Source of the DNA: Clostridiales bacterium | GTDB taxonomy: Bacteria; Bacillota; Clostridia; Christensenellales; UBA1242 | Direction: 5' to 3' | NCBI GenBank assembly: GCA_918262735.1 | Contig: CAKJYJ010000003.1 | Span: 148,883-212,882, forward strand | DNA: 64,000 bases | In this document: positions 9,718-19,100 of the stretch, one piece after another | Numbering within the stretch: position 1 is the stretch's first letter | Layout: every line of letters begins with the position of its first letter | Program-made: the position numbers and the translations under genes | Notes under the pieces: generated by a model | What the model was told of the DNA's origin: nothing | What the model saw: only the letters and a program-made list of their open reading frames with translations | Databases searched by the model: none

Positions 9718-9939
9718 ATGGAAAGATTTTACTATAACCTTATAACATTTTTAGGTGGCTTAAGTCCATTTCTTAAAGTAATGATTGTTGGATTATTGGC
9801 AATGTTTATTTTTCTTTCTGCAGCCGACATTGTTAAAACGCACGTAAACAAAACAAAGCCAGTTTTTAAGCCATTAAAATTTCTTGTTCTTGCAATTCTA
9901 GTTGCAGTAACAGTATTTGTATGCATTCATATGTTTTAG
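9718..9939 (+). CDS. Small two-helix membrane protein, unknown
   Basis: A 73-residue protein with two hydrophobic segments (about residues 17-37 and 53-72) joined by a basic linker (KTHVNKTKPVFKPLK). It has a GTGAGG ribosome site and follows a near-consensus promoter. secG starts 12 bases after it, so the two are cotranscribed. The family was not recognised; the basic linker would lie in the cytoplasm by the positive-inside rule. A link to protein export rests on its neighbour only. Confidence 0.7.
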   Translation: MERFYYNLITFLGGLSPFLKVMIVGLLAMFIFLSAADIVKTHVNKTKPVFKPLKFLVLAILVAVTVFVCIHMF

Positions 9940-9951
9940 GAGGTTAATTTA

Positions 9952-10248
9952 ATGCGAAAATTTTTACTAGCTGCATCAAGCGATTTTGTTACAACAGTCT
10001 TCCCAATTTTGAGATATGTTTTAGTTGCAATAATGTTCCTTTGTGCTGTGTTTATGATTATTTCAACACTTCTTCAATCAAGTAATGAAGAAAATGGCGC
10101 AGGTGTTATATCTGGCCAAGAAAGTTATTATCAACAGAATAAAGGTGAAAGCAGAGATGGTAAACTTAAAAAAGTAACAACAATATGTGCAATTGTAATT
10201 GCCGTTTGTGCTGTGTTATATTTTGTAAGCTTATTAATCAATGGTTAA
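9952..10248 (+). CDS. secG: Preprotein translocase subunit SecG
   Basis: A 98-residue protein with two hydrophobic segments and the SecG pattern between them: a STLLQSS segment after the first helix and a Gly/Ser/Gln-rich loop, then KKVTTICAIV entering the second helix. SecG assists SecYE in membrane translocation. The gene precedes rnr and smpB, as is usual in Bacillota. An AGGAGG ribosome site precedes ATG 9952. The N-terminal extension before the first helix is slightly longer than usual. Confidence 0.88.
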   Translation: MRKFLLAASSDFVTTVFPILRYVLVAIMFLCAVFMIISTLLQSSNEENGAGVISGQESYYQQNKGESRDGKLKKVTTICAIVIAVCAVLYFVSLLING

Positions 10249-10260
10249 TTGATAACAAAA

Positions 10261-10292
10261 GAAGGGAGACTATTTAGTTTCTCTTTTTCTTT
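10261..10292 (+). terminator. Weak terminator or attenuator between secG and rnr
   Basis: GAAGGGAGAC pairs with GTTTCTCTTT (several G-U pairs) around TATTTA, followed by a T-rich run. Probably partial, allowing some read-through to rnr. Confidence 0.5.
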
Positions 10293-10318
10293 AAATAAAG
10301 ATATATTTGGAGGCATCA

Positions 10319-12415
10319 TTGGTAAAAGAACAAATTCTTAATTTTATTAAATCAAGTAATAAAAAATATAAGTCAAGAAACGAATTATTATTAGACATTT
10401 CAAAGCACTTTGACGAAAACTATAACAACGTTAAAACGTTGGTTGAAGGGCTATTAAAAGATGGTAAAATAGTTGACGTTGGTCATGGGAAATATAAGTT
10501 AATTGAAGAAACAGAACTAATTAAAGGAAGATTAATTGGTAACAACAAGGGTTATGCTTTTGTTGATGTTGAACGTGCCGATATCTCAGATTTTTTTATA
10601 CCACCAACAAAGCTAAATGGTGCATTTAACGGAGATGTTGTTTTAATTCGTCCACTTAATATAACAGACCTTAGTCAAGAGGCAGAAGTTGTTAGGATAT
10701 TAGAGAGGAATAACACAACACTTGTTGGGTCGTATGAAAGATTAAAAAGAGGTGACGGTGTTGTTACTGCCGATAACAATAAATTCACAAAACAGATTTT
10801 TATTCCAAGAAAAAAGTCATTAAATGCTGTTAGTGGGCAAAAGGTTGTTGTTAAAGTTATTTTTGATAAAAACAACACAAATTTAACAGGTGAAGTGCTG
10901 GAAATTCTTGGTGATGAGAATAATATAAAAACATTAGAAATGGCATTAGTTAGGTCGCATAAACTATATGAAGAATTCCCTAATGAAGTGTTAGCTGAAG
11001 CAGATAAAATACCGAATGAAGTTTTAAGTAGTGAATTAAAAGACAGGCTTGACCTTAGAGACGAATTGATTTTTACAATAGATGGTGCAGATGCACGAGA
11101 CTTTGATGATGCGGTTTCTATTTCAAAAAACGGAATAAACTATGTTCTGGGGGTTCATATTGCTGATGTTGGAAATTATGTAAAATATAACTCAGAACTA
11201 GATAAAGAGGCATACACAAGAGGAACAAGCACATATTTTCCAAATATGGTCTTGCCAATGCTTCCTAAAAAACTTTCAAATGGAATATGCTCATTAAATG
11301 AGGGAGTTGATAGACTAACTTTATCTTGTATAATGGAAATTAAACCAAATGGCGAGGTTGTTAGCCATAAAATATGTGAAAGTGTTATTAACAGTAAAAA
11401 AAGATTCACATATGATGAAGTATATTCAATTATTTGTGGCGAAAATGAGGCATGCAAAAAATTTGAAAAGTTCAAAGAGTCAATCTTGCTTATGAATGAG
11501 CTCTCTAAAATTTTGGAAGAAGTTAAAATAAACAATGGGATGCTTGAATTTGATATACCAGAACCAATATTCACGCTAGATGAAAATGACAAGGTAAAAT
11601 TTGTTGAGGCAAGGGAACAAAATGACGCACATAAATTAATTGAAAACTTTATGGTGTTGTGCAACGAAGTTATTGCAAAGCATTATGCAATTTTGGACTA
11701 CCCATTTGTTTATAGAGTTCATGAAAAGCCAACAAAAGACAAGATTGACAATTTTATATACTTTATTAATAGCCTTGGCATTTCAACAACAGATTATGGT
11801 ATTGAAATTGACCCATTATATGTTCAGGGGATACTAAATCAGTTAAAGGGCAAAAGTTGTGAAAAAGTATGTAATAAAGTGCTTCTAAGAAGCCTTCAAA
11901 AAGCCAAATATTTGGAGGACTGTTTAGGGCATTTTGGTCTTGGATTAAAGTATTATTGTCATTTTACGAGCCCAATTAGAAGATATCCAGATTTGTGTAT
12001 TCATCGAATAATTAAAGAGGATTTGCACAAGATGGTTAATAAAAACAGGATACTTGAACTTCGTGATTATGTTGCCGACAGTGCATATAGGTCCAGTGAG
12101 CGCGAAAAGAATGCAACAGATGCGGAAAGAGATGTTGACGATTTATTCAAAACATATTATATGCAGGACCATCTAAATGAAGTTTACGAGGGAACGATAT
12201 CAAGCGTTCAAAGTTATGGTTTTTATGTTGAATTGGAAAACACAATAGAGGGATTGGTAAGAATTGAAAACTTGCCACAAGACTCTTATATTTTCTACGA
12301 AAAATCATATAAATTAAAAGGAAATGGTCATACTTATTCTCTTGGTGACACTGTTAATGTTAAGGCAGTTATGGCAAATTTGTCGGAACGTAGAATTGAA
12401 TTTGTTTTGGTTTAA
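10319..12415 (+). CDS. rnr: Ribonuclease R
   Basis: A 3'-5' exoribonuclease that degrades structured RNA and works with the tmRNA/SmpB system. About 699 residues: an N-terminal helix-turn-helix region, cold-shock domains, the RNB catalytic domain with the acidic cluster GADARDFDDAVS, and a C-terminal S1 domain (EGTISSVQSYGFYVELEN). The start is placed at TTG 10319 because GGAGG at 10309-10313 lies five bases before it. An upstream in-frame TTG at 10307 overlaps that site and has none of its own. smpB follows 23 bases downstream, the usual order. Confidence 0.93.
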   Translation: MVKEQILNFIKSSNKKYKSRNELLLDISKHFDENYNNVKTLVEGLLKDGKIVDVGHGKYKLIEETELIKGRLIGNNKGYAFVDVERADISDFFIPPTKLNGAFNGDVVLIRPLNITDLSQEAEVVRILERNNTTLVGSYERLKRGDGVVTADNNKFTKQIFIPRKKSLNAVSGQKVVVKVIFDKNNTNLTGEVLEILGDENNIKTLEMALVRSHKLYEEFPNEVLAEADKIPNEVLSSELKDRLDLRDELIFTIDGADARDFDDAVSISKNGINYVLGVHIADVGNYVKYNSELDKEAYTRGTSTYFPNMVLPMLPKKLSNGICSLNEGVDRLTLSCIMEIKPNGEVVSHKICESVINSKKRFTYDEVYSIICGENEACKKFEKFKESILLMNELSKILEEVKINNGMLEFDIPEPIFTLDENDKVKFVEAREQNDAHKLIENFMVLCNEVIAKHYAILDYPFVYRVHEKPTKDKIDNFIYFINSLGISTTDYGIEIDPLYVQGILNQLKGKSCEKVCNKVLLRSLQKAKYLEDCLGHFGLGLKYYCHFTSPIRRYPDLCIHRIIKEDLHKMVNKNRILELRDYVADSAYRSSEREKNATDAERDVDDLFKTYYMQDHLNEVYEGTISSVQSYGFYVELENTIEGLVRIENLPQDSYIFYEKSYKLKGNGHTYSLGDTVNVKAVMANLSERRIEFVLV

Positions 12416-12438
12416 GTTAGATATTAAAAGGAAAGAAA

Positions 12439-12894
12439 ATGCAAATTATTAATAACAACAAAAAAGCATATCACGATTATTTTATTGAAGAAACCTATGA
12501 GGCTGGGATTGTTTTGGTGGGTAGTGAAGTTAAATCTGTCCGCCAGGGTGGAATAAGCCTTTTAGATAGTTTTGTTGTTATAAAAAACAATGAGGTTTTC
12601 TTGAAAAACGCATACATTAAGCCATTTGAAAAAACAACATCTTTTGCTCCAAATACAAAAAGAGATAGAAAGCTATTATTAAACAAAAATGAAATTCAAA
12701 AACTAATAAAACAAACAAAGGAAAAAAGCTTTACACTTGTTCCAACAAAAGTTTATTTCAAAAACAATATCGTTAAAATTGAAATAGGTGTTGCAAAGGG
12801 TAAAAAACTATACGATAAAAAAGATGTGTTAAAAGAAAAGTCACAACAGCGTGAAGTTGAACAGGCAATTAAAAAAATAAAAATGTATCAATAA
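12439..12894 (+). CDS. smpB: SsrA (tmRNA)-binding protein SmpB
   Basis: SmpB delivers tmRNA to stalled ribosomes for trans-translation. The 151-residue length and the sequences NKKAYHDYFIEETYEAGIVLVGSEVKS, the GKKLYDKK stretch and the basic C-terminal tail are typical. It closes the secG-rnr-smpB operon and is followed by an intrinsic terminator. No tmRNA gene lies in the 77 bases before the next gene. Confidence 0.95.
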   Translation: MQIINNNKKAYHDYFIEETYEAGIVLVGSEVKSVRQGGISLLDSFVVIKNNEVFLKNAYIKPFEKTTSFAPNTKRDRKLLLNKNEIQKLIKQTKEKSFTLVPTKVYFKNNIVKIEIGVAKGKKLYDKKDVLKEKSQQREVEQAIKKIKMYQ

Positions 12895-12910
12895 TAAACA
12901 AAAAAATAAG

Positions 12911-12938
12911 CATTTGCAGTTTGCAAATGTTTTTTTTG
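12911..12938 (+). terminator. Terminator after smpB
   Basis: CATTTGCA and TGCAAATG form a perfect stem with a GTT loop, followed by nine T. Confidence 0.88.
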
Positions 12939-12971
12939 TATATTTTTAATTAATTTACCAAAAATATTGTT

Positions 12972-14369
12972 ATGAGAACAAGCACAAAGGTATTATTGGC
13001 ATTATTCTTTATAACGCTGGTTGGAATGTTATTAACATCATCATTCTTTTTTTCTTCAATATCTATAACTAATCAGGGAGTTAGATTAAATCTTAACCAA
13101 ATGACTTGGTTTTCAATTATCATTTCAGTATTAAATGGCATTATTGGAACAATACTATATATTCGCTTTTTAAGAAGTCAAAAATTTAGTGCATTATTAT
13201 TCTTTAGTGTTGTTCCACTAACAGTTACTTTTTCAACAGCAATGTATTTTTTAGCAACAATATATAACTATCAAAACCCAACAGTATCGGTTGTTAAACA
13301 GGTCTTACAAATTAATACAACCAATTATAATAACTATCTGTGGATAGGCGTATTAACACTATTATATTTATTAATTGTGTTTATTATGTTTAGAATCATA
13401 ACCAAACCACTAAGAAAATTAGAACAGGCAATAGACAGACTCTCTGATGGCAATGTTGGCGATAAAATAACAATAGGTGGTGGTAAGCCATTTAGGAGAA
13501 TAGAATACTCACTGAATAAAATTAATGAGAATTATAAAAGAAATGAAACAATCATAAAAAACACAAATGCAGAGGTTGAAAAATATATCCCAAAGCAGTT
13601 TATTAAATTTTTAGGTAAAAATTCGCTTTTAGATTTGGTTGTTGGAACGCAGGTAAAAAAAGAGGTTACAACTCTATATTGTGATGTTAGGAATTCAAGC
13701 CAAGTTAGCACATCACTAAGCCTAGAAGATAATTTTAACTATATTAATTCATATCTCAATACGGTTTCACCAATTATAAGGAAGTATAATGGTTTTGTTG
13801 ATAAATATGTTGGTGATGGAATTTTTGCAGTTTTCACACGTTCCAGACAGGCCTATGATTGTGCCCACGCAATAATTAGAGCAATAGATGAAAAAAATGT
13901 GATGAACATTTCGATGCCAAATTTGGAGGTGGGGGTTGCATTAAACACTGGTGATGCGGTGTTTGGTGTGATTGGTGATGATAACAGAAAGTCGTTAACT
14001 GTTATTTCAGACATGGTTAATATAACAGAAAGAATTGACGAGGTTAATAAAGTATTTGGTAGTAGGGTGGCTTTTTCCAAATCAACATTAAACGATTTGT
14101 CTTCAAACATTACAATTAACTATAGATATTTAGGAAACTTAAAACAGAATGAAAAAGATTATATCTCAATATTTGAATCATTAGATGCATATCCAAAACA
14201 AAAAAGAGAAAAATACATTAAATATAAGATGCAATTTGAACAGGGCGTTAGAGCTTATGTGAATGGTAAATTTGACCAATCATCTGAAATATTTGAACAA
14301 ATATATAAAAAGGTAAAAGATGATAAAGTGTGCTACACATATTACAATAAATCAATAGAAAAAAAATAA
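12972..14369 (+). CDS. Membrane class III adenylate/guanylate cyclase with HAMP domain
   Basis: A 465-residue protein with about four hydrophobic segments in residues 5-143, a HAMP-type linker (TKPLRKLEQAIDRLSDGNVGDKI), and a class III cyclase domain. Metal-binding aspartates are visible in TLYCDVRNSS (near 237) and KYVGDG (near 279). VISDMVNITERID supplies the purine-selecting Asp and the Asn-x3-Arg catalytic pair, so the domain looks active. The Asp in ISDMVN favours adenine, suggesting cAMP as product. A short helical tail resembling one TPR unit ends the protein. No Shine-Dalgarno site is visible before ATG 12972. It is a single-gene unit between two terminators; no cAMP receptor is in the window. 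Confidence 0.85.
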   Translation: MRTSTKVLLALFFITLVGMLLTSSFFFSSISITNQGVRLNLNQMTWFSIIISVLNGIIGTILYIRFLRSQKFSALLFFSVVPLTVTFSTAMYFLATIYNYQNPTVSVVKQVLQINTTNYNNYLWIGVLTLLYLLIVFIMFRIITKPLRKLEQAIDRLSDGNVGDKITIGGGKPFRRIEYSLNKINENYKRNETIIKNTNAEVEKYIPKQFIKFLGKNSLLDLVVGTQVKKEVTTLYCDVRNSSQVSTSLSLEDNFNYINSYLNTVSPIIRKYNGFVDKYVGDGIFAVFTRSRQAYDCAHAIIRAIDEKNVMNISMPNLEVGVALNTGDAVFGVIGDDNRKSLTVISDMVNITERIDEVNKVFGSRVAFSKSTLNDLSSNITINYRYLGNLKQNEKDYISIFESLDAYPKQKREKYIKYKMQFEQGVRAYVNGKFDQSSEIFEQIYKKVKDDKVCYTYYNKSIEKK

Positions 14370-14391
14370 TGCAAAAGTTTGCATTGTTTTT
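14368..14391 (+). terminator. Terminator after the cyclase gene
   Basis: AATGCAA and TTGCATT form a stem with a 4-base loop, starting in the stop codon of the gene, then GTTTTTT. Confidence 0.8.
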
Positions 14392-14462
14392 TATATAAAA
14401 TATCTTATTTATTATTCTGCAAAATCTTAAAAACATTCGTTTTTTGTTATAGTTTACTAATT

Positions 14463-14484
14463 AATTATTAATATATTAATAATT
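14463..14484. promoter_or_regulatory. Perfect 22-bp palindrome before plsX
   Basis: AATTATTAATA is followed directly by its exact reverse complement. It ends two bases before the -35 box of the plsX promoter, a usual place for an operator. It does not match the known FapR or FabT operators. All bases are A or T, so chance is a real alternative. Confidence 0.45.
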
Positions 14485-14486
14485 GG

Positions 14487-14515
14487 TTGCTTTTTTAATA
14501 AAAATACTGTAATAT
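14487..14515 (+). promoter_or_regulatory. Vegetative promoter of plsX-rnc-smc-ftsY
   Basis: TTGCTT, a 17-base spacer and TAATAT, 16 bases before the plsX start. Confidence 0.65.
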
Positions 14516-14531
14516 TATATGCGGAGTTTTT

Positions 14532-15554
14532 ATGAAATTTGTTTTAGATGCTCTGGGCGGAGATAACAGCCCTTGGGCAATTGTAGATGGAGTTGCATTA
14601 GCATTAAAAAAATATAATGACATAGAATATGTTATAACGGGAAACAAAGCCGAAATTGAGAAATACATAAAGGAAAAAAAATACAATTTTAGTAACGTTG
14701 AAATTGTTAATGCACCAGATGAAATTGATTGTAATGATGTTCCAACCGTTGCCATTAGAACCAAAAAGGATAGTTCTTTGGTTGTTGCATTAGATTTATT
14801 AAAAAAAGACGAAGAAATTAACGCGTTAATCTCTACTGGAAGCACAGGGGCAATTTTAACTGGTGGTTTTCTTAAAATTGGTAGAATTAAAGGCGTTTCA
14901 AGGCCGGCACTTTGCCCAGTTCTTCCAACAAAAAAAGGAACAAATGTCCTTTTAATTGACTGTGGAGCAAATGCTGATTGTAAACCTGTTAATCTTTGTC
15001 ATTTTGCCGTTATGGGTAGCATATATTTTAAGGAACTATTTGGTGTAGAAAACCCAAGGGTTGCTCTTGTTAACATTGGGACAGAAGATGCAAAGGGTAA
15101 TGAACTAATTAAACAAACGTTTCCATTAATGCAAAAAATGCCAATAAATTTTGTGGGTAATATGGAAGCTAGAGATGCATTATCAGGTGATTATGATGTT
15201 TTGGTATGTGATGGATTCACGGGGAACGTTTTGTTAAAATCAACAGAGGGTGCAGTTTCGCTTGTTATGAGTGAGATGAAAACAGCGTTCAAATCTAGTT
15301 TGAAGGCAATGCTTGGAGCAAAACTTGCCATGAAATCATTAAAAAAATTAAAAAACAAGTTAGATTATAACAAGTATGGTGGTTCGCCATTTATTGGTTG
15401 CAGTAAAACCATAATAAAATCTCATGGTTCAAGTAAGGCAGAAACAATTTTGGCGTCAATTGAGCAGGCAAGGAAATACACACTTGCAAATATCAACAAT
15501 AAGATTTCTGATGAAATAACAAAGCTTCCACCATTGGAGGTTGAGGTTGAATAA
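14532..15554 (+). CDS. plsX: Phosphate acyltransferase PlsX
   Basis: PlsX converts acyl-ACP to acyl-phosphate, the first step of membrane phospholipid synthesis in most Bacillota. The 340-residue length, the start KFVLDALGGDNSP, STGSTGAILTGG, and LLIDCGANADCKP fit the family, as does DVLVCDGFTGNVLLKSTEG. It leads the operon plsX-rnc-smc-ftsY. The acyl carrier protein gene, often between plsX and rnc, is absent: rnc overlaps the plsX end by eight bases. The 22-bp palindrome just upstream may be an operator. Confidence 0.95.
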   Translation: MKFVLDALGGDNSPWAIVDGVALALKKYNDIEYVITGNKAEIEKYIKEKKYNFSNVEIVNAPDEIDCNDVPTVAIRTKKDSSLVVALDLLKKDEEINALISTGSTGAILTGGFLKIGRIKGVSRPALCPVLPTKKGTNVLLIDCGANADCKPVNLCHFAVMGSIYFKELFGVENPRVALVNIGTEDAKGNELIKQTFPLMQKMPINFVGNMEARDALSGDYDVLVCDGFTGNVLLKSTEGAVSLVMSEMKTAFKSSLKAMLGAKLAMKSLKKLKNKLDYNKYGGSPFIGCSKTIIKSHGSSKAETILASIEQARKYTLANINNKISDEITKLPPLEVEVE

Positions 15555-16155
15555 AATTGGTAATTACACTTTTACAAATTCAGATTTATTAAACATGGCA
15601 TTAACTCACTCATCTTATTCAGAAAATAATTATGAGAGATTGGAGTTTTTAGGTGATTCAATTCTAGACTTTTTAATAGCTGATATTTTGTATAAAGATA
15701 ATAAACTAAAAGAGGCAAAATTAACCAGAGCTCGTGCAAATATTGTTAGTGAAGAGGCACTAAGTGTTGTTTTCGATACCTTAAATATCTCAGACATGGT
15801 TAAACTTGGGAAAAGCTGTACTAACATAACAAGAGCAATAAAGGCGGACGTTATTGAGAGTTTAATTGCCGTAATATACTTAGAATCTGGTCTTAATGCA
15901 TGCGTTAAATTTATCAATGATAACTTTGACTTAAAAGTAAAAGATTATAAGGATTATAAAACTCAATTTCAGGAATATGCTCAAAAGAATAAATTGAAAT
16001 ATGAATATAAATTAATTAAAACAGAAGGCCCGGCACATAATTTGCTATTTTACATTGAATTGGTTGTTAATAACGTTCCAGTTTCAAATGCTTGTGCAAA
16101 AAGCAAAGTTGAAGCAGAAAAGGAATGTGCAAGGCTTGCACTAATAAAACTATAA
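15547..16155 (+). CDS. rnc: Ribonuclease III
   Basis: A double-strand-specific endoribonuclease that matures rRNA. About 202 residues: the RNase III domain with signature ERLEFLGDSILDFLIA and the second acidic site DVIESLIAVIYLESG, then a C-terminal double-stranded RNA-binding domain ending SKVEAEKECARLALIKL. The start is placed at TTG 15547, six bases after GGAGG at 15536-15540; the in-frame TTG at 15541 directly abuts that site. The gene overlaps plsX by eight bases, suggesting translational coupling. The protein is at the short end for the family. Confidence 0.93.
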   Translation: MNKIGNYTFTNSDLLNMALTHSSYSENNYERLEFLGDSILDFLIADILYKDNKLKEAKLTRARANIVSEEALSVVFDTLNISDMVKLGKSCTNITRAIKADVIESLIAVIYLESGLNACVKFINDNFDLKVKDYKDYKTQFQEYAQKNKLKYEYKLIKTEGPAHNLLFYIELVVNNVPVSNACAKSKVEAEKECARLALIKL

Positions 16156-16169
16156 GATAAGGAAAAATT

Positions 16170-19100
16170 ATGAATTTCAAAAAAGTTGAACTAGCAGGAT
16201 TTAAGTCTTTTGCAGACAAAATAGAAATCAAATTTGATTCTGGCGTAACAGCAATTGTTGGGCCTAATGGTTGTGGTAAAAGTAATGTTGCAGATGCAAT
16301 TAGGTGGGTTCTTGGAGAACAAAGCTCAAAAAGTTTAAGAGCTTCAAGTATGCAAGACGTCATTTTTAACGGAACAGAAAAAAGAAAAAGCCTGTCATAT
16401 TGTGAAGTAACATTAACATTTGATAACACTGATAGATATTTTAATTACGATTATGATGAAATATCATTAACAAGAAAGCTATATCGTTCCGGTGAAAGTG
16501 CTTATTTAATTAACAGAAATGAATGCAGATTAAAAGATATTGTTAATATTCTATATGATTCTGGTATAGGCAAAGAGGGTTATTCTATCATTGGTCAAGG
16601 TAAAGTTGAAGAAATTATTTCATCAAAGCCAGAAAACAGAAGAACAATTTTTGAAGATGCTGCTGGTATATCTAAATTCAAATCAAGAAAACTAGAGGCA
16701 GAAAGAAGGCTAGAAAGAACAAGAGAGAATATTGATAGAGTTAACGATATTATTGCAGAAATAGAAAGACAAATGGGTCCACTTAAAAGGCAGGCAGAGA
16801 ATGCTAAAGCTTACCTCGCTTTTAAGGACCAATTAAAAGATTTAGAAGTTAATGCATATATCTTCCAATATGAAAATGCTAGAACGGTTAAAGATGAAAT
16901 AAATGTTAGAATTAAGTCAATTCTTGGTGAATTGGATGTTGTTACAAAAAAATTGGAAGAAACAAACGCAAACTATGCTCAATCAATGGAAAAACTAAAC
17001 GTTATTGATAGGGAAATTGAAAGTATTCACGAAGAGGTGTTAAAACTAACAGTTGAAATAGAGCAACAATCAGGTGAAATTAAGGTTATTCGTGAACGTG
17101 TAAACAATCTAAATATTCAGAAAGATAAATTAAATTTGGACGTTTTGAATGCTAATAATGCATTAACAAAAGATAATGCTGAACTTGAATATAAAAAGAA
17201 TATTCAGGCAGAAACCGACAAGCAGATTGGTGAACTTAATCTTTCGTACGATGAATTATCGAAGGAATATATTGAAGTAATTGATGAAATATCAGAAAAG
17301 GAAGAGGAAACGTCATCATCTCAACAAAAAATGTATGACGCAATGGATAAACTCTCTGATATTAAATCAAATTACTCTAAGTATCAAGCAGAAAAATTAA
17401 TGCTTGAAGAAAACTTAAAGGAAGCACAGGAAAAAGAAAATACAGCAAAAGAGAATTTAACCGATAAGCAAAACGAGCTAAATGAATTAACAAAATCTTG
17501 CAAAGAATTATTTGAAAAGAAGAATAACTTTGCACAAATATATGCCGATTCAAAACTAAAGCAAGAAACATTGCTTTCAGAAATAAAAGATACCGAAATA
17601 GAAAGAAATAACGTTGCTTCAAGAATTCAGGTGTATGAGAATAAAAAACATCTATTAGAAGACATGCAAAATGCATTTGAAGGCTATCAATTTGCTGTTA
17701 AAAAACTATTGCAAGAAAGCCAAAAGAATGAACCAATTAGAAACAAAATGATGGGTGTTCTTGCAAATTTAATAACCGTTCCACAAAAATATGAAACAGC
17801 AGTTGAAGTTGCACTTGGAAATGCGGTGCAAAACATTGTTACGTTCAATGAACAGGGTGCAAAAGATTTAATTAACTATCTAAAAAACAACCAATTTGGT
17901 CGAGCAACATTCTTGCCAATTAGCACAATAAAAAGTAGAAACATATCATCAGATGATAGGAATTTGCTCAAGGCTAATGGTGTTTTCGGTGTTGCCAGTG
18001 AACTTATTTCTTATTCGTCAGATATAGACAATATTGTTTCAAATTTACTTGGAACAACAATTATTGTTGACAATATGGATACGGCAATTGACATATCACA
18101 TAGAACACATCTTTCATATAAAATTGTAACACTTGATGGCGACATTATTAATCCAACTGGTTCAATGACTGGTGGTAGCAGAAAGCAAGAGGCGGCAAAT
18201 CTTATTTCTAGAGAAAGAGAAATACAAACTCTTTCAACGGAAATTCAAAAATTAAAAGCCATGCTAATTAATCTTAATGGTAAAATTGAAGAGATGCTCA
18301 ATAAACAAGAATACTATAAGCAAAACATGAATAAATTCTTGGATGATAAAAATAATGCAGAAATTGAATTTGCCAAGGAAGATGAAAAATATAGGCAAGC
18401 AAAGTCATTACTTCAGGACTTATTAGATGAAATTGAGGGGGCAACAGCATCAAGAGAGCATCTAAAACAAAGAATTGAGGTTATAACAGAAGAGTTGTCA
18501 AGCATAGACACTCTTGAAACAAATGCTAAAGTTAGCCGCGAAGATGTAACCAAGTATATGGCAGAACATCAAGAAATGTTTACAGAACTTAAGCAAAAGC
18601 GCGAAAAGTTAAGCGAACAAATGACTATAATAAAAGTTCAAATAGCATCAAAAGAGCAATCATCTAGAGCTCTTTCTGAGGACATAATTAGAATAAACTT
18701 AGATATTGATAAGCAAAAAGAGATAATTGATAATATCAACCACGAAATTAAAAATATTGATGAAACTATTGCTGAGGGCGAAAAACTAATTCAGTCGGAA
18801 TTCGATAAGACTGAAAATGCAGTTAAAAAACAACAATTGGAAAAATTAAAGCAGAAACAAGTTGATATTGATAAAGACAAACAAGTTACACAAAACCTGG
18901 TTAGAGAACTAGATATATTAAAGCAACAATTAAATGATGAAATAACAAAAATCAATGATAAGCGTTATGCAGAAGAATTGCATTTAAGCAAGGTTGACAC
19001 TGAACTTGAAAACATGCAAGAGAAAATATATGAAGATTATTCATTAACATATGAAACTTGCTTAGAGTTTAGAAGACCAGATTTTGATATTTCTGTTGCA

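Noticed and set aside
11176-11664. 162-codon minus-strand frame inside rnr
   Set aside because: It is fully antisense to the conserved RNB domain and has no family pattern or ribosome site.
12895-12971. tmRNA gene (ssrA) after smpB
   Set aside because: The gap is 77 bases and is filled by a terminator; no tRNA-like ends or tag-reading frame are seen.
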